Source: Mesodorylaimus sp. YZB2_4 (taxonomy: Eukaryota > Nematoda > Enoplea > Dorylaimida > Dorylaimidae). Taken from it: DNA of 64,000 nucleotides. The stretch is from assembly GCA_030248295.1 (NCBI GenBank), contig JASANH010000944.1:90434-154433 (forward strand), in the 5' to 3' direction. The translations under genes were made by a program, and so were the position numbers. Within the stretch, counting starts at the first letter, position 1. Every line of letters starts with the position of its first letter. The notes beneath the pieces are model-generated. The model saw nothing but the letters and a program-made list of their open reading frames with translations, was not told the origin of the DNA and did no database searches. Below are positions 1-11,222 of the stretch, piece after piece.

Positions 1-188
1 TGGTATTTGGGAAATTGAAGAAATGTAGTACATGCGGGACGACGAATCGAGAAAAGGCGTTGTTATGTTGCGAGCGATGCATAAAAGAACGTGCTCGACC
101 GAAACAGCGATATTGCGATGTTGAGTGCCAACGTGCCGACTGGAGGGTGCATCGGGAAATGCATGCGAAACGAGGTGATAGCAAATAG
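1..188 (+). CDS. C-terminal exon of a MYND-type zinc-finger protein (partial, 5' end outside window)
   Basis: An open frame runs from the window edge to a TAG at 186-188 and encodes about 61 residues. The cysteine/histidine spacing fits a MYND zinc finger: CSTC, then CERC, then RYCDVEC, then W-x-x-H-x-x-x-H, ending in a short basic tail (AKRGDSK). MYND fingers bind two zinc ions and usually recruit proline-rich partners. Placement at the extreme C-terminus occurs in some ZMYND family members, but too little is present to say which. The spacing between the first and second cysteine pairs is somewhat long for the family. No start or splice acceptor is visible, so the true 5' boundary of this exon is unknown. 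The MYND call is fairly secure; the parent gene is not identified. Confidence 0.7.
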   Translation, partial: VFGKLKKCSTCGTTNREKALLCCERCIKERARPKQRYCDVECQRADWRVHREMHAKRGDSK

Positions 189-611
189 ATTCCGGTTACA
201 TCGACCAGCCGATATTTTGCCACATTGACCAATTTATAGAATACTGTATATAACGTTTCTGGGGTGCGAAATAATTCAGTATTTCTGGATGAATTTTTCG
301 CTTTTTTTTATCTGAGTCAATTATTTTTCGGTGCCGGTTTTGTTGATTTCGGGTTGTTTAAATATTGTCCTGCGGGAAGAATGTATTCTCTTGTTCTCTT
401 GGTTGTGTGATCAGCCATCGTTCAGTGCCTTCTGTGATTTTCGAATCTGATTTTTCCTGTGATTTTCGTGCCTTCGATTGAGTGTCAGAATATTGATGCA
501 GTAAAAGTTTGAGATATGGGCGTGCGATGATGCATATTCTGCCCGAGTCTGGCTTACAATGCTTCGGCCTTTTGTCTCGTAGTGCAGTGTGAAGTGGTGT
601 GTCATTTATAG
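189..611 (+). other. Intergenic gap between the MYND gene and DENR
   Basis: About 420 bases of AT-rich sequence with no convincing coding potential. It should hold the 3' UTR of the MYND gene and the promoter/5' UTR of DENR, both on the plus strand. I see no clear AATAAA signal or TATA box. Confidence 0.5.
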
Positions 612-3122
612 ATGGCCAACGATGCCGCCAGTGCACTTTTGCCCACCGGACCCCAGCCTGGTGTCAGTTATCCGATCAAACTGCAGTATTGCGGCGAATG
701 CAGCATGCCAGTCGAGGTGAGGTGAGGGTGGATGCGGATGGTGTAGATGGCCTTATGCACTTGTACAGTGCAAGTATGGGCAAAGGGGGGGGGGGTAAAT
801 CCCCCTGTTGGGCCGGCCAGGACATTGAACCCTTCCTCTCGAAATCCCGCCCCCCCAGGTCCAGCAGGAAGGGAGGAAAAGCGATCAAATTGTATGTTGA
901 CTGGACCAAGACCTGACCTGACTGACCAAGCCCCGGCCTCCAAGCACAGGTTAATTGTCCAGCCAGCCTACAGTACTGTATGTAAACACATACAACTCAC
1001 TCACTCGACTCGACCCAAACCTGACTAGGCCTGACCTGTCTCACACGCAGTCAGATCAGGCTTAGGCGATCTCATCTGATCTCTACCCCCTTCCTCCTCC
1101 CCCCCTCTAACCCAGCCGACCTTGCCCATACTTGTTGTACAGTGGAGGCTTGGTTGGCAATGTATACTCTGGACTGAACTGGAAACTAGAAGCGCCACTG
1201 GTCAGGGTGGTCAGCCCCGAACTTCCATCACCTGGCACTTCCAATAGAATCGGCTTCTTTCCAACTTCCCAGTCTCAGTGGCCCCACTACAACACCTCAT
1301 CACCGTCCTCTTCTACGGGGGTCCTTATATTTAGTACTGATCATCACCTGCGTTCGTTACCTAGGCCTCATTTTCTTCCTGATTATTTCCTGTGCAAGTT
1401 TAGTGCTGCTGACCAGGAAACATCGCCAGCCGTCAAGTCGAACTTCAGAAAACCGAAAATTCTAATACGTTTCTAGGTGCGAAAGAAAGCTCTGTGCAAA
1501 ATATCAGATGCGTCTGGCCAACTATTCAGCAGTGGTCAGCGCTTAAAGTCCTGTAAAATTTTTGAATGCTTCTATATTTTTTGGGTATTTTAAGAAAAAA
1601 CCGCAAACCCGGCTGTTGGAAGCTCAAACTGGAAGCCCGAAACCCGAAAACTTAGTTTGGAATGAACCCTGAGCGTTTGCTCAGGTTCCTTACCACGCAC
1701 GAATTAAAAAATTTTTGGAACGTGAGGCTCTTATCGCGGGTAACCAGTTGGCCTGGCGCCTCTGATGATTCGCACGGGGCTTTCTTTTGCAGCTAGGAGC
1801 AAACTACAGTTTTTGGTTTTAGCAATTTCGACTTATCAGTTGGCGGATCCCTTGTAAGATTCTCACAGAATTCTGGAAACTGATTCTTTCTTAAGTCACC
1901 AAGACTGAAATCGTGGCTGGTGGTACCAGATTGCAGGAGGTCATGTGCCAGAAAATACATATTTGCATGCTACCTTTTGCTTTTAGTACTGCGAGTATGG
2001 TCCATGTCACGAAAAATGCAAAGAATGGCTGCACAAGAATTTGCCGCAATTATTTAAAGAACTGCACGTAAAATCAGCAGCCGCGGATGGAAATGAAGGA
2101 GCTGGCAAGAGTAAGTTGATTTCACAGTGGGGCTAGCGGCCTAGGCATGGTGCCTGTTTTTCGGTGTTCGAGTCTTGGTCAGGTCAAGTGTTTTGGAGTC
2201 TCAATATTTTCAAGTGCGTTTGGGTGTAATGTATGGTGGGTTATGCAATGCCCATGAACTTGAATCTTGCCTGTGAACACGGGGGGGGGGGGTCAGCTAG
2301 CGCAGCCTGAGAATAATAAGCCTCGCATCTGCCTTAAAAATTACAGCCGAAGAAGGGGAATCAACGGAAGGCGCTGACGAGAAGAAGCGGCAGAAGCGTG
2401 GCGGCAAAGGTGCGCCTAAAGCTCCGAAAAAAGCTGCCGCCATTGATCAGAAGATAACACTTTCTCGAGCTCCTCGGGGAAAGAACAAATTCGTCACTGT
2501 GGTCGGTGGCCTGCTAACTTACGGTAAGTTTTATCATTCTTTGGCTTTCGGGATTTAGGATTCTTTCTTTTCTTTTTTTTCAGACATCGAATTGAAAGCG
2601 GCGGCTAAATTTTTCGCTCAACGATTCGCTTGCGGATCGTCGGTGACTGGACCAGATGAAATTGTCATTCAGGGCGATGTGAAGGACGACCTGTTTGACG
2701 TGCTACCAGAGAAATGGCCCCAGGTGAGTGGGTGGGCGGGCGGTGTTATAAGACCACGTGTCTTATAGAGGAGATTTACTACTCCACCGCACCGAATACG
2801 ACAGCAAAAAGAGAAAGCACACCCAAAAGCAAACACCGGAAAACAAAAAAAAAAAAAAAACCCAAAACCACCCAAAAAACCAAAACCAAAACCCCCCCAA
2901 AAAAAAAAAAAAAAACTGTTATTGTTGTAGAAATGAAGGATATGCTAGTTTCTTCACATAATACTCAAATTTAAAAATAACAAGGAAAATTGCCTGTGCA
3001 TTCCGCCCCCCGCGCCTCTGGAGTTGGCATGCAGTAGTTCCATGACTCGTTTCCATGTCTGAACTCTGTGTTTACAGATCGATGAAGACAATATCGACGA
3101 TTTGGGCGATTTGAAACGTTGA
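612..3122 (+). CDS. DENR: Density-regulated protein (DENR), complete, five exons
   Basis: Exons: 612-716, 1987-2110, 2347-2523, 2584-2723, 3078-3122; 591 nt, 196 aa, matching the usual length near 198. DENR pairs with MCTS1 and acts on 40S subunits in translation re-initiation and post-termination recycling in the cytoplasm. The N-terminal region (about residues 26-52) carries the family cysteines in YCGECS followed by [15 protein letters not shown] Lys-rich linker (about 95-115) precedes a C-terminal SUI1 domain (about 115-185) containing VTVVGGL, a [12 protein letters not shown] segment and the [10 protein letters not shown] end. All introns have GT-AG borders and the frame is continuous. 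Intron 1 is 1270 bp and includes a G run at 785-795. Intron 4 has an A/C-rich stretch at 2840-2915. The start ATG lies directly before the conserved N-terminus. Confidence 0.95.
2843..2915. repeat. A/C-rich low-complexity tract in DENR intron 4
   Basis: The tract consists of long A runs interrupted by C clusters (CCCAAAACC-like units). It lies wholly in the fourth intron and has no coding meaning. It superficially resembles CCCCAAAA telomere repeats but is irregular. Confidence 0.7.
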
Positions 3123-3229
3123 TGCGGATAAGATTGTATTAACTCACAAGACGCGGATGTGGTTGACCATGAATGCCTGCTGCTCTCTGTTGAGTTCTGC
3201 ATTGTGGAGCGAGTATGTTTTTAAACTTG

Positions 3230-3235
3230 AATAAA
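3230..3235 (+). terminator. Poly(A) signal of DENR
   Basis: AATAAA lies 108 bases after the DENR stop codon, at the usual distance for a short 3' UTR. This is seen in the sequence; its use is inferred. Confidence 0.65.
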
Positions 3236-3948
3236 ATTTAATTTTCGCTGCGTCCATTAAGCGACTCGGGAAATTCATTATTGTTACAGTGTATTTACTC
3301 TGCCTGCGGTTTTGCCCTTATTTGACAAGTTCCATAAAAACAGGTCATAATTGCGTTAAACGCAGACTTGTTCCTGCAGAAATCTCACACGGTGTGATTC
3401 ACACGGTGTGCTCACGCATAGTGGCGATGACAGACTGCCCTTCGGCTTCTCATTTGCTAATGCATGAAGCCGAAAAGGAAAAATCGATGTTAATAATAAA
3501 CTAGCGACATACAAGAAAATATCAAATAGAAACCTAGCTGGCTGAAAGACGCGCCTGCGCTGAAAATTAGCGGCCATAAAAGTCTTCTAAAAGCAGGTTG
3601 TATGGATCGAATAAGAGTGGGGGTGTCCCCGTGGGCGTATTGACACCCCGAGTGTTACCCCACCAAAAACACAGGTTGCCAAGCCGGTGTGGAATTGGAC
3701 ATATTACATACTGTGGCCACTTTGGCAAATCTAAGTTTGGAATTGGTCATATGTATCACCAGATCAACAAATACTAGGAGTGGGTCAAAACTTTAATTTT
3801 TTTCAAAACATACACCTGGTTTATCTATAAAGACCACGAAAAACATATCATCAAGGTCTGGGTCATCTTGGGTAAAAAAAAACTTGCCTTTGAAATCAAA
3901 TCTGGGTTGAGAACGAATTCAGCCCAAAGAAACGCTATACACGTTCGA
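3236..3948. other. Intergenic gap between DENR and secreted-family gene A (tail to tail)
   Basis: About 710 bases that should include the 3' UTR of gene A on the minus strand. I found no coding sequence and no clear AATAAA for gene A. Confidence 0.5.
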
Positions 3949-5604
3949 CTACTTTCCTTTGCCGCCGCCATTCCCATTGTTTCCCGCATTGCCGTTTCCA
4001 TTATTGCCTCCATTTCCGCACCTGAAACAAAACTTTGTCAATGATCCGAGCGTCACAGCGAGAATGGCTGCCTACCCTGGTTGTCCATGGTTGCCACAGT
4101 TTGGAGTCGTTGGCGGAACAGCTGTGGTTGTGGTGGAGGTTGAAGATGTGATCGTGGTCGTGGTTGGCGTTGTTGTTGGGGTCGTGGTCGACTGTGTGGT
4201 GGTGGTTGGCTCAGTGGTCCTCGTGGTTGTCTGCTCACTTGTGCTAGTCTCAGTAGTCGGCTGTGTTGTAGTGCTCGTAGATTGAGTAGTGCTTTGAGTC
4301 GTAGTTGTTCTCGTCGTCTGGGAGTTGACTGGTTTTTTTACGAAGGCCAGGCCGCCCAAAGCTCCCAGAGCTCCAAGACCACCTAAACCGCCTAGGCCGC
4401 CAAGACCACCATCGCCCCCAAGATTGGCCTGGCCACCCGCATTTTGACCTCCATTGTTGACGTAAGCCAGAGGGCATAAGGCCGTTACATTCTCAAAGAG
4501 CTCACATTGCTCAGAGTGTATCGAGTTTCTGAAAAATCAATTTGTAATTTTCAAGTGTCAGGAGACACATACCCAGTTGCTTACCCGATCTGTTTAATTT
4601 CTCGTATATAAGTGAACCATTTTAAAAATGTTTGATCGTTGACATTTTTGAATGTGTGTTGGCATTTGCGGGGCTCTCCCCAACCGTCAACTCGCTGCTT
4701 GAGAAAGCGTCCACGGAATATTCGGCGTTGTGTCAGGGTATTTATGGTCATGTTACAGCAGAGAAATAGAGCTCTGTAACGGAAGAAAGATTTTGGACCT
4801 TTGATTTATGCAATTTGAGTTATGAAATTCCGAGATAAGGATTCACTGGCTCTTCATATTAAACTTGCGGCCACCCTTCAAACATAACTGGATGGAGTTC
4901 ATAAATTCCCGCCCAGAGAACCCCAAAATGTAAAGTGCCAGGTTACGAGGAGGGTCTGTGCCATGAGATATAAGTATGCAATCAATCTTCATGACTACCG
5001 ATAGCGACCCTGCCGTCCCAATGCAGGTGTTTGTCCGCTGGGGCTGATTGTACAAGCAAGCGGACCAAACATAGAGCATGTACAGTGCACATACAGTGTA
5101 GCACAATTTTCATGGCCCAAGAGTAAGTTTTCACGACAACCTGGGCCAAAATTTGTGTCCATGAAAGCGACAGGTAGCTAGCGATGCTACTCTGATGAAG
5201 ACCACATGCTGTATGATGCCAACTCACTTGTGCATATTTCTTGCGCGGTCATATTTTGGATGAATACCACGAATATAGGTGTAATTGCCAGTTTCTTTCA
5301 AAGTACAGGACTGCCGCCATTCGCATTTCTGAAATCACATAATTAGTTTCTAGTACAGAATGAGGGAACTTGTCTTTTTCACCTCGGTACAATTCGCAGT
5401 CACATTGACACATTGAATTGTGAGGTTCAAGCGGCGGAAGCCATTGTCGTTCCACTTTATCTTAAATATTGCTTGGCCTGGTCGGCACGACACCTTGTAG
5501 TTTGGGTAGGCTCGATCCATTCGATCGTTCCTATTAGCCACTTTCAAAGCAGTTGCTCGTTGGAAAAGACCACAAGTGATGATGAAGACTAACAGTAGCT
5601 TCAT
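3949..5604 (-). CDS. Secreted Cys-rich, Thr-rich protein of an unrecognised family (gene A), five exons
   Basis: Exons in coding order: 5604-5383, 5328-5228, 4773-4585, 4528-4076, 4021-3949; 345 aa. Residues 1-19 form a signal peptide (MKLLLVFIITCGLF). The head carries cysteines at 40 (SCRPG), 65 and 72 (QCVNVTANC), 76 and 82 (KCEWRQSC), 113-114 (FLCC), 145 (KCQHTF), 179 and 189. It includes N-glycosylation sequons such as NLT, NVT and NYT. The motif TYIR occurs twice, at 91-94 and 162-165. A Gly/Leu-rich stretch, then a Thr/Ser-rich mucin-like segment follow (about 235-310), then PNCGN and a Gly/Asn-rich tail (323-345). I recognise no named domain. Intron phases are 0, 2, 2, 2, exactly as in gene C and, for the first three, gene B. 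A secreted, O- and N-glycosylated structural or coating protein is inferred. Confidence 0.85.
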
Positions 5605-6190
5605 TGTGACTAGAAATGCAGAGAACTATTACAATATTCTATCAGTTGATCAGGCTTCTTTCTCTGAATCCAGGTATGTTTTACGCGTCCATGTGTTCGG
5701 GTATGTTAGTGTCTCTTGCAGTCTACCTCCAGTACAGTTCTGTACAGTGTCCATGTGTACTGTGTGAACGGCAGACGCCACTGTCAAGGCCAGGAGTCGA
5801 GCTGCTTTTAACTATAACAGCTTTTGAAGGGCTCACTTGTTTTTCTTGAGAGGCTACTGGAATGATGACTCAAAATTTAAAACTACCACATCCCTCAGTC
5901 CGCAAGATTGTCAGTCAGTGTGCGCTGACAAGATTCAAAGATTTTCTGAATGCAACTTCGAGCTAGACTAGGCGATGTTTCCTGTTAATTTTGACATGAA
6001 AGGTTGTGCATGTGTTGAAAGTTTCATCAAAGCGAAACCTGACAAGAAATTTTGCAACCATGCGCCTGCAAAAATGATCACTGTGGCAGTGTTATGCAGA
6101 AGGAAGGGCGGGAAATTCGAATTTATGCTCAAACTTAAACGACCGCGAGATTTTGTCCTGGAATCGTCGCTAGATCTGTTTTTTTTCGTT
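5605..6190. other. 5' flank of gene A
   Basis: The divergent space between genes A and B begins here. I see short ORFs only, and several copies of TACAGT/ACTGTA-type hexamers around 5690-5770. No gene is supported. Confidence 0.4.
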
Positions 6191-6209
6191 TTGGCTTTTT
6201 AATTTTTGT

Positions 6210-6607
6210 GGGTTCGGTCCCCCTGCCGCCCCAGTTCCCCACGGAACTACCAACCCGTTTTGCCTATAGCCGGACAGCAGTCATATCATGATAAGCAACG
6301 CCGTGAGGTGTCCCTGTACGTGTCTCCACGGGGAGCACCTCCACACGAGGGCATCCTGTGCCATCACCAGCGTCCCAGGATGATACTGGGCGAGAAGGGA
6401 GACACCTTCCCGACTGGTGTGTGGGAACCAGCTTCCTGATTCTTTACTCGTTCGGCGCCCGCCACTCGACGGTACCAGGTCGCTCAGAGCCAGGTGTGCA
6501 AAGCCAGCGACGGACTTCTAAACTGCCGTCCTCAGCCGGAAAAGAGCTGCTGGCCCAAGCGTTGAGGGACCAACGCCTTAACCAACTGAGCCACCGCGGC
6601 TCGCTAG
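6210..6607 (-). mobile_element. tRNA-derived SINE (minus strand)
   Basis: Read on the minus strand, the element starts near 6607 with a tRNA-like head. It has a perfect pol III box A (TGGCTCAGTTGG, at 6593-6582) and a decayed box B near 6523-6512. A non-tRNA body follows for about 300 bases. The box A match and spacing support a tRNA-derived SINE. The distal border is approximate, and no target-site duplication was established. Confidence 0.65.
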
Positions 6608-7379
6608 ATCGATGATGCCAGACTGGCAGACATGCAGACCTGACTTACCCATGTCGGCCATGAAATGAGATTAATATACTCTACGCAGTGAGAAAATGAT
6701 ATCGTCCTTTCTCTTTTCCTGTGACCATCTTAAATTTGCTCGGCCAATTTATAGACACGAAGTTTACGCAAGGTTCGATCACATCCGGTTTGATGCACTT
6801 CCTTGTCTGAATTTCAATGTTTGCCATCGCCCTGCCTGCCACATTTCTGACGTAAACGACAAGGAAGTGTTGCAGACAAGTGAGGCAAAGTGTCATTCGG
6901 ATCTCAGTCGTTCAAAAGCAGATACAGTACATTTTATTTTACTTGGTCTGTAAATCTAAAATTCAAAGATATAAACTTTGGAAAGCAGGTCCAAAAAAAG
7001 TAATAAAAGTGTCGACCGAGGGGAGGAGAGATTTATAAGTTTTCTGGTGAAAATTACGGGCGACGTGATAAACAGCTTTTTTGCGCGCGGTCAATAAAAA
7101 ATTTTATTGCCGCGAAATTCTTCTGTTCCGAAACGGAAGCCCTTTAGGGCATGGTGACATTATTTTGCGAGATAGTTTGAATGTTTGTCTTCAAGAAGGA
7201 TTTCCGCCATGTCGCAAATGTTACATCTTTTGATCACGATTTTTCCATTTTTGTGTACACCCACTTGCGGCCATTTTGCCTGCATGCAGCTTCCGCCATT
7301 ACACGGGACGCTGTGTAAGGCTGGCCAGCATCTGTCGTTTCTTTGTTAGCTATAGCGTTTTTTTGGCCTCAGGCCTTTT
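6608..7379. other. Gene-free stretch
   Basis: No gene supported. It contains a short imperfect palindrome at 7086-7114 (cgcggtcaataaaa against its complement), described under findings. Confidence 0.4.
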
Positions 7380-7738
7380 GCCTCTAGCTGGCCAGCAGAA
7401 AACCTTGTTAGCAAGGTTGTGGTGGGACCTGCACACACAGCAGAGTCCCCCTAGGAGTCCCCAGTGGAAGCAGTTCCATAGCAGGGCATCCAAGACAGGA
7501 CACCGACTCCCTCCGACGACGGCGGGTTGGCGATGAACCCTGTCAGCCGAGACTGTCTCTTCGTTTTGCTCACGTTTCTCCTCTCGGAGAACCTTGGCGT
7601 GCAAGGCCAGCGAGGGTTCATGGGTCGCAAACTTACCACAATCACCAAGAATTGAACTCAGGGCGAGCCTAGGCACTCCATACAAAGCAATATGGGTATA
7701 CGAATGCTGAGTCACTGTACCACCGCGGCCGCTCTAAC
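7380..7738 (-). mobile_element. Probable tRNA-derived SINE (minus strand)
   Basis: On the minus strand a tRNA-like head near 7738 has TGGTACAGTGA as box A and GAGTTCAATTC as a box B-like motif (7659-7646). A body rich in CCCC/GGGG pentamers follows. The body differs from the element at 6210-6607, so it may belong to a different SINE family. Borders are approximate. Confidence 0.5.
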
Positions 7739-9222
7739 AGCGCTTCTATAAAGGAAAACTGCTGAGCTGTCCTCTGAACTAGCGAGTTTCCATGGCCCCT
7801 GTAACTTGATGCCAGACTCACTATGCTGCCCAAATAAGTGGCAAAACAGAGTTCCAAAATATCAAAGTACCTTAGTGATAATCTTAGTTGTATCGATTTT
7901 TAGACGTTGATCCATTTATGACACGTCCAACATGCTCAGAGTAATCAAAACGTAAATCAGGAATCAGACGCTCAAGCAGATGGCATGCAAATATCACCAG
8001 GCAAACTCTGTACAAGCAATGGCGCTGTACTCGGTAAAACCCGGCCTAAACTCGAACCCCAGCGAGTGAACCTGTCGATTAGTCCAGTGGAAAGGTACAC
8101 TACTGGGAATCCATGGATCAAGATGTTTTGTTGGCTCTTTTGCGTTCCAGAATATATCAGTTTTCCATCTCATAAGGACCATGGTGTGCTGAAACTTCCT
8201 TAATTATGTACCAACGATGATAGCATATCATCGTCATTCCACAAAGTTATGGCAATAAAATTTTGGTTTATAATGTTACTTTACCACACATAGTTAACCT
8301 GTGTGGTCTGTGCGAAATCGCTGGTTTTTGCAGTCTTTGCTTTCATGCCTACACCTATTGCTTGTGTGGCAAGACAAGAAAATTAAGCTGGGGGAACAAC
8401 CAACGACTTTATGAGTGACACAAAGCAATGTGTTTTGATAATCTTCGGATTCACTAACATTTTTCCCCCGTCTTTGTGTGTGCAGTCGCTGTACAGCACT
8501 GTAGTATGCAGCACTGTACCATTCGTCTCGGCTTCTGATGCCTTGCACCAAACCACTAAAGGCGAATTCACATTGGAGACGCACCATCCGACCGAGCCAT
8601 CCGACCGAGCCAAGCAACCGAGCCGACCATCCGAGGTAGTATTCACATGGACTATGCGTCCAGTGCGTCTGCGGAGATGTCGAGGTCACTCAGTCCGTGG
8701 GAGGTGAAGAAACAACAGCATGGAACTGTTGTTTCGACTCGAATGGAATTTCACCTTGGGAATTCTATATTTAGTAAGGTCTGCCAAACACAGCCAATCT
8801 CGCTTCAACGAGCCGTCGAGTTATTGACGAGACACTAACTAGTTGATCTAACCGTCAAATACTGTTACTTCAACGACTCTTTTTTAAAAAGTCGTAAATT
8901 TTCCCCTTTATTTCTTCCACCTCTGCCATCGTGAACGAGTTCGCGTGGGGAAATGATCGACTCTTGTTCACGCCCAACATAGGAATACGAGCAAACAAGG
9001 CCGGGACGGACAAGATTAATTGAGAGAATTGCGGAAGCGTCAATCAGTGTGAGCACATTGATTCATTATTTGACTAAATATCTACAAACTAGTTCGAAAG
9101 TTGGAAAGGTCAACTGACCCTGAGACGAATATCCCCCCTGCCATTCCGTTTCGGTCGTAGTTGTGAGTGAACAAGGGTCCCAAGAAGCCGTCTGTAAACA
9201 ATTGTCTGTTTCAGTTCTGTGA
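7739..9222. other. Gene-free stretch upstream of gene B
   Basis: No gene is supported. Around 8000-8110 there is a weak tRNA-like segment on the minus strand with a box B-like GGGTTCGAGT, possibly an old SINE. Short TACAGT/ACTGTA motifs are frequent. Confidence 0.35.
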
Positions 9223-11222
9223 ATGAGGTACCTGCACTGCGCTTTATTGTTGCTGTTCATTTGCTCTGTCAGCTCCATCTCGAAGCTACCTAAGGATGAG
9301 GCGCCTCGGCAGACCCGAAATTACAAAGTATCGTGTCGACCTGGTAAAGCCATCAATAACATCATTTGGAAGGACAAAGGTCTCAATCAGCTGGACCTCA
9401 CAATCGACTGTGTCAACGTGACCGCAACTTGCAATGAGGTACCGTGCATTAAAAGTCCACATTGTGTAATACTTATTTGTAGCTTAGTGGTCATTACAGA
9501 AATGCGAATGGCGCGAATCTTGCTTGCTAAAAGATCTAAACAATTTCACATACGTTAGAGGACTTCATCCAATGTATGACTCGATGCATCGATTTTACAA
9601 GTAAATTTCACTCATTCTCAGTCTTTGAGAGTCCACGAATATAAAGGAGGGAAACCCTCTGAGAATGAGACTTACAGTACGCGCCTGTACAATTTGATCT
9701 GGTCGACCCGCTGCTTCGGTTCTAAGAGCAGTCGACGCCTTAAATAAAACCGACTTTTTGTGGAAGATACTTCCCTGACTATGACGAGCACTCAGCAAAA
9801 TGGGACACTTTTGGGGGTTGAAGAATGTTCTGAAAGTTAAATATTTTCATTTTTTTCCTCATCCAAACACACGAATGTGCACTGAACGGATAATAGATAC
9901 CAGGACACGTCATACATATGTGTGACTGGTCGCAGTGGTGCAGTGGTTCAGCAGTCGTCTACTCATACTGATTGGCAGGTAGCAGCTGCAGCTGTGCTCG
10001 TCCCCGGCCCCCAATCCCCGGCGACAGAGGTCGGTTTGAAATTTGTAACTCCGCTGACCTCACAGGGACGTGCCAACTGATTGTGAGTGTAAGCGCCTAT
10101 GCTGCGTAGTGGTCCCTCTATACTTGTTTTCCCAACCTTTCGAACTGCTAACGTTAGGTTATACTGTACGTACTGCAGTACAGCACGGGTAGTGCGCACA
10201 ACGTAGTTTTTCAACCCAGGGGGAAGAAGACTTCGGGCTCCTTACAGTAATTACTTACAGGTCAGTCGAAAACGCGAAAAAAAACGTGTGATAAGCGGAG
10301 CCCATTTCAGAGTTGGTTTCCTCTGTTGTAACTTCAGCAAGCCCCAAAATCGGCGGGACCGAAAAAAAATTATGGAGCCAAAGAATTGCAAGCATGGCTT
10401 CAAAAATGTTAATGAACAAAAATGGAAGAAGGGCGTCACGTATATCAGACAGATAAAGCAAGAGGGGTAAGTGGTCATGAATGATGCGGTGCGGCTCCAA
10501 AGGACCCAAGATCTACATTCCCTGTTTCCAATAGAAAAACTGTTCTCTCGGAACAGTGCCAGCTGGAAAAAGAAGTGAAAGTCTTATGCGCGATACCGTC
10601 TCCCTATCAAACGATCAACTACGGCGCGAGCGCTCTTGCTGGTCTCGCAGGCTTGAGTGGTCTTGCCTTGATTAAAAAGAAACCAGGTGCTAAAACGACA
10701 GCAGCCACAACGAAAACCGCCACAACGACATCCGCATCCACGACCACGACCACGCCAACAACCACGACCACGACGCCAACGACTACAACCACCACGACAA
10801 CACCAACGACTACAACCACCACGACAACACCAACGACTACAACCACCACGACAACACCAACGACTACAACCACCACGACAACACCAACGACTACAACCAC
10901 CACGACAACACCAACGACTACAACCACCACGACAACACCAACGACTACAACCACCACGACAACACCAACGACAACAACCACCACGACAACACCAACGACT
11001 ACAACAACCACCACCACCACGCCCACAACCACGACCACTACTCCAACAACTACCACTGCATGTGGCAGTCCTGGTGGTGTTGGTGGACCAGGAGGAGGCG
11101 GTGGAGGTGGAGGTGGAGCTGGCGGCGGTGGGGGTGGGTGTGGGGGCGGTGGAGGCGGCGGCGGTGGTGGTACAGGCGGCGGTGGCGGTGGAGGTGGCAA
11201 CTGGGGAGGCGGCAAGGGCTAG
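9223..11222 (+). CDS. Secreted Cys-rich, Thr/Pro- and Gly-rich protein of the same family (gene B), four exons
   Basis: Exons: 9223-9438, 9500-9600, 10311-10466, 10535-11222; 386 aa. A signal peptide (MRYLHCALLLLFICSVSS) starts it. The head repeats the family pattern: SCRPG, DCVNVTATC, KCEWRESC, FLCCN, NCKHGF, a second TYIR, then SEQCQ and LC. Exon 2 has exactly the same length (101 nt) as in genes A and C, and intron phases 0, 2, 2 agree. Exon 4 encodes a nearly pure Thr/Pro mucin-like region (about 215-330), built on a DNA minisatellite. It ends in ACGSPGG and a tail of long Gly runs with single Cys, Thr, Asn, Trp, Lys interruptions. Unlike A and C, the tail is in the same exon as the mucin segment. 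Exon 3 is shorter and lacks the basic linker of A and C. Function not known; extracellular structural role inferred. Confidence 0.85.
9925..10095 (+). mobile_element. tRNA-derived SINE fragment in intron 2 of gene B
   Basis: A plus-strand box A (TGGTGCAGTGG, 9936-9946) is followed by the motif GGTCGGTTTGAAAT at 10029-10042. A closely similar motif lies in the SINE at 48300-48640, so both may belong to one family. Borders approximate. Confidence 0.45.
10735..11058 (+). repeat. Coding minisatellite (Thr/Pro codons) in gene B
   Basis: About ten near-identical copies of a 27-nt unit (ACA CCA ACG ACT ACA ACC ... in frame) encode T-P-T7-type repeats. The reading frame is kept throughout. The repeats explain the long open frames on all other strands and frames here, which are artefacts. 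Confidence 0.85.

Noticed and set aside
2843-2915. CCAAAA-type tract resembling a telomere repeat
   Set aside because: Irregular, internal to a DENR intron, and without a consistent unit.
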